Of a DNA stretch of 6,326 nucleotides, positions 6,112 to 6,326 are shown piece by piece. Each line of letters starts with the position of its first letter. Within the stretch, counting starts at the first letter, position 1. The translations under genes were made by a program, and so were the position numbers. Source of the stretch: an uncultured bacterium (GTDB taxonomy: Bacteria; Patescibacteriota; Minisyncoccia; Phycocordibacterales; PALSA-1337); NCBI GenBank assembly GCA_903870235.1, contig CAIQCA010000046.1, positions 1 to 6,326 of the forward strand, given 5' to 3'. The notes under the pieces were generated by a model. The model was not told where the DNA came from. It did no database searches and was given only the letters and a program-made list of their open reading frames with translations.

Positions 6112-6140
6112 TTGACTTTACTCTAGGGGTATGCTATGCT
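6112..6140 (+). promoter_or_regulatory. Promoter P2 of the RRM gene, abutting P1
   Basis: TTGACT (6112-6117) and TATGCT (6135-6140) are again spaced by 17 bp. The -35 begins at the base after the P1 -10 box, so the two promoters are back to back at a 29-bp offset. Predicted start is near 6147 with a leader of about 118 nt. A second TATGCT overlaps at 6130-6135 but gives only a 12-bp spacer. Confidence 0.7.
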
Positions 6141-6146
6141 ATTCGA

Positions 6147-6264
6147 CGTGTAAGTTTCTCGTCCTTACCGTTAGCATAACGTACGAGAGTTCCGCTTAGG
6201 CGTAAGCTTTCGTGGGTTCTCGTAAGAGACTGACAAAGTGATCGTTGTGCGGGTAAAGAAGAAA
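6147..6264 (+). promoter_or_regulatory. Structured 5' leader of the RRM gene, possible RNA switch
   Basis: The leader holds several perfect stems. Stem A is TCTCGT (6157-6162) with ACGAGA (6183-6188), enclosing hairpin B, CGTTA/TAACG (6169-6181, 3-nt loop). Hairpin C is GCTTA/TAAGC (6194-6207, 4-nt loop). Hairpin D is TCTC/GAGA with a GUAA tetraloop (6218-6229). TCTCGT occurs again at 6218-6223, so ACGAGA can leave stem A and pair there instead, enclosing C and destroying D; then GTAAG (6150-6154) can pair with CTTAC (6164-6168). The two folds exclude each other. The complementarity is visible; the switching function is inferred. No T-tract follows D, so control would be of translation or stability rather than by an intrinsic terminator. 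I do not recognise a known riboswitch class. Confidence 0.5.
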
Positions 6265-6326
6265 ATGTCAAAAAGACTTTTCATCGGTAGCGTTGCATGG
6301 GCAACCACATCTGACAGCTTGAAGAA
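6265..6326 (+). CDS. RRM-type RNA-binding protein (3' partial)
   Basis: Only 20 full codons are present before the right edge. They read as the first strand of an RNA recognition motif: MSKRLFIGSVAW, where LFIGSV (5-10) fits the RNP2 signature (aliphatic, aromatic, aliphatic, Gly/Asn), followed by TTSDSLK as the start of helix 1. Small single-RRM proteins of about 80-120 residues with this kind of N terminus occur in cyanobacteria and many candidate-phylum bacteria, where they bind single-stranded RNA; several cyanobacterial ones are cold-induced. The ATG at 6265 is chosen because the RRM starts immediately after it; the purine-rich run just upstream (AAGAAGAAA) is only a weak ribosome binding site. 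Two tandem promoters and a structured leader precede it, suggesting high and regulated expression. RNP1 lies beyond the window, so the family call rests on the N terminus. Confidence 0.75.
   Translation, partial: MSKRLFIGSVAWATTSDSLK

Noticed and set aside
6131..6199. 22-codon frame (ATG at 6131) and a 5-codon frame (ATG at 6136) in the RRM leader, as possible leader peptides
   Set aside because: The AGGGG at 6125-6129 is only 1 nt from the first ATG and both ATGs overlap the P2 -10 box, so only P1 transcripts could carry them. No sensing codon run or terminator/antiterminator layout is seen.

Overview
The window looks like chromosomal DNA from a small-genome bacterium, most likely of the Candidate Phyla Radiation (Patescibacteria, Parcubacteria-like). 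This is an inference from three things: a soluble VirD4/HerA-type ATPase with a charged linker, of the kind common in those genomes; an Obg GTPase without a C-terminal extension; and a small RRM protein. Genes are tightly packed and most start codons lack a clear Shine-Dalgarno (SD) sequence. The genetic code appears standard (code 11): TAA, TAG and TGA all end reading frames here, and the TGA stop at 3787-3789 is followed 16 bases later by an intrinsic terminator.

Left block (+ strand, 2-3710): a 5'-truncated type IV secretion/conjugation-type ATPase gene that is open to the left edge; a 231-residue protein I do not recognise; and obg, a ribosome-associated GTPase. The gaps are 46 and 21 bp, so this could be one transcription unit. 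No terminator is visible after obg on the + strand.

Middle block (- strand, 5722-3787): gatB, the B subunit of the tRNA-dependent amidotransferase, then a 98-residue, very basic protein of unknown function. The small gene has a complete expression cassette: a TTGACA-17-TAGAAT promoter, an inverted repeat in the promoter spacer, a short leader with a strong hairpin beside the SD, and a rho-independent terminator 16 bp after its stop. It faces obg convergently.

Right block (+ strand, 5790-6326): an unrecognised 94-residue protein divergent from gatB; a 190-bp non-coding stretch with two back-to-back sigma70-type promoters and a structured leader that can fold in two mutually exclusive ways; and the first 20 codons of an RRM RNA-binding protein cut by the right edge.

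Most protein-coding content is ordinary (tRNA-dependent amidation, ribosome assembly, DNA-translocating ATPase). The least explained signals are regulatory: the bistable leader before the RRM gene, and the hairpin/SD arrangement with a possible operator before the basic 98-residue protein. I found no tRNA, rRNA, CRISPR, insertion sequence or defence system.
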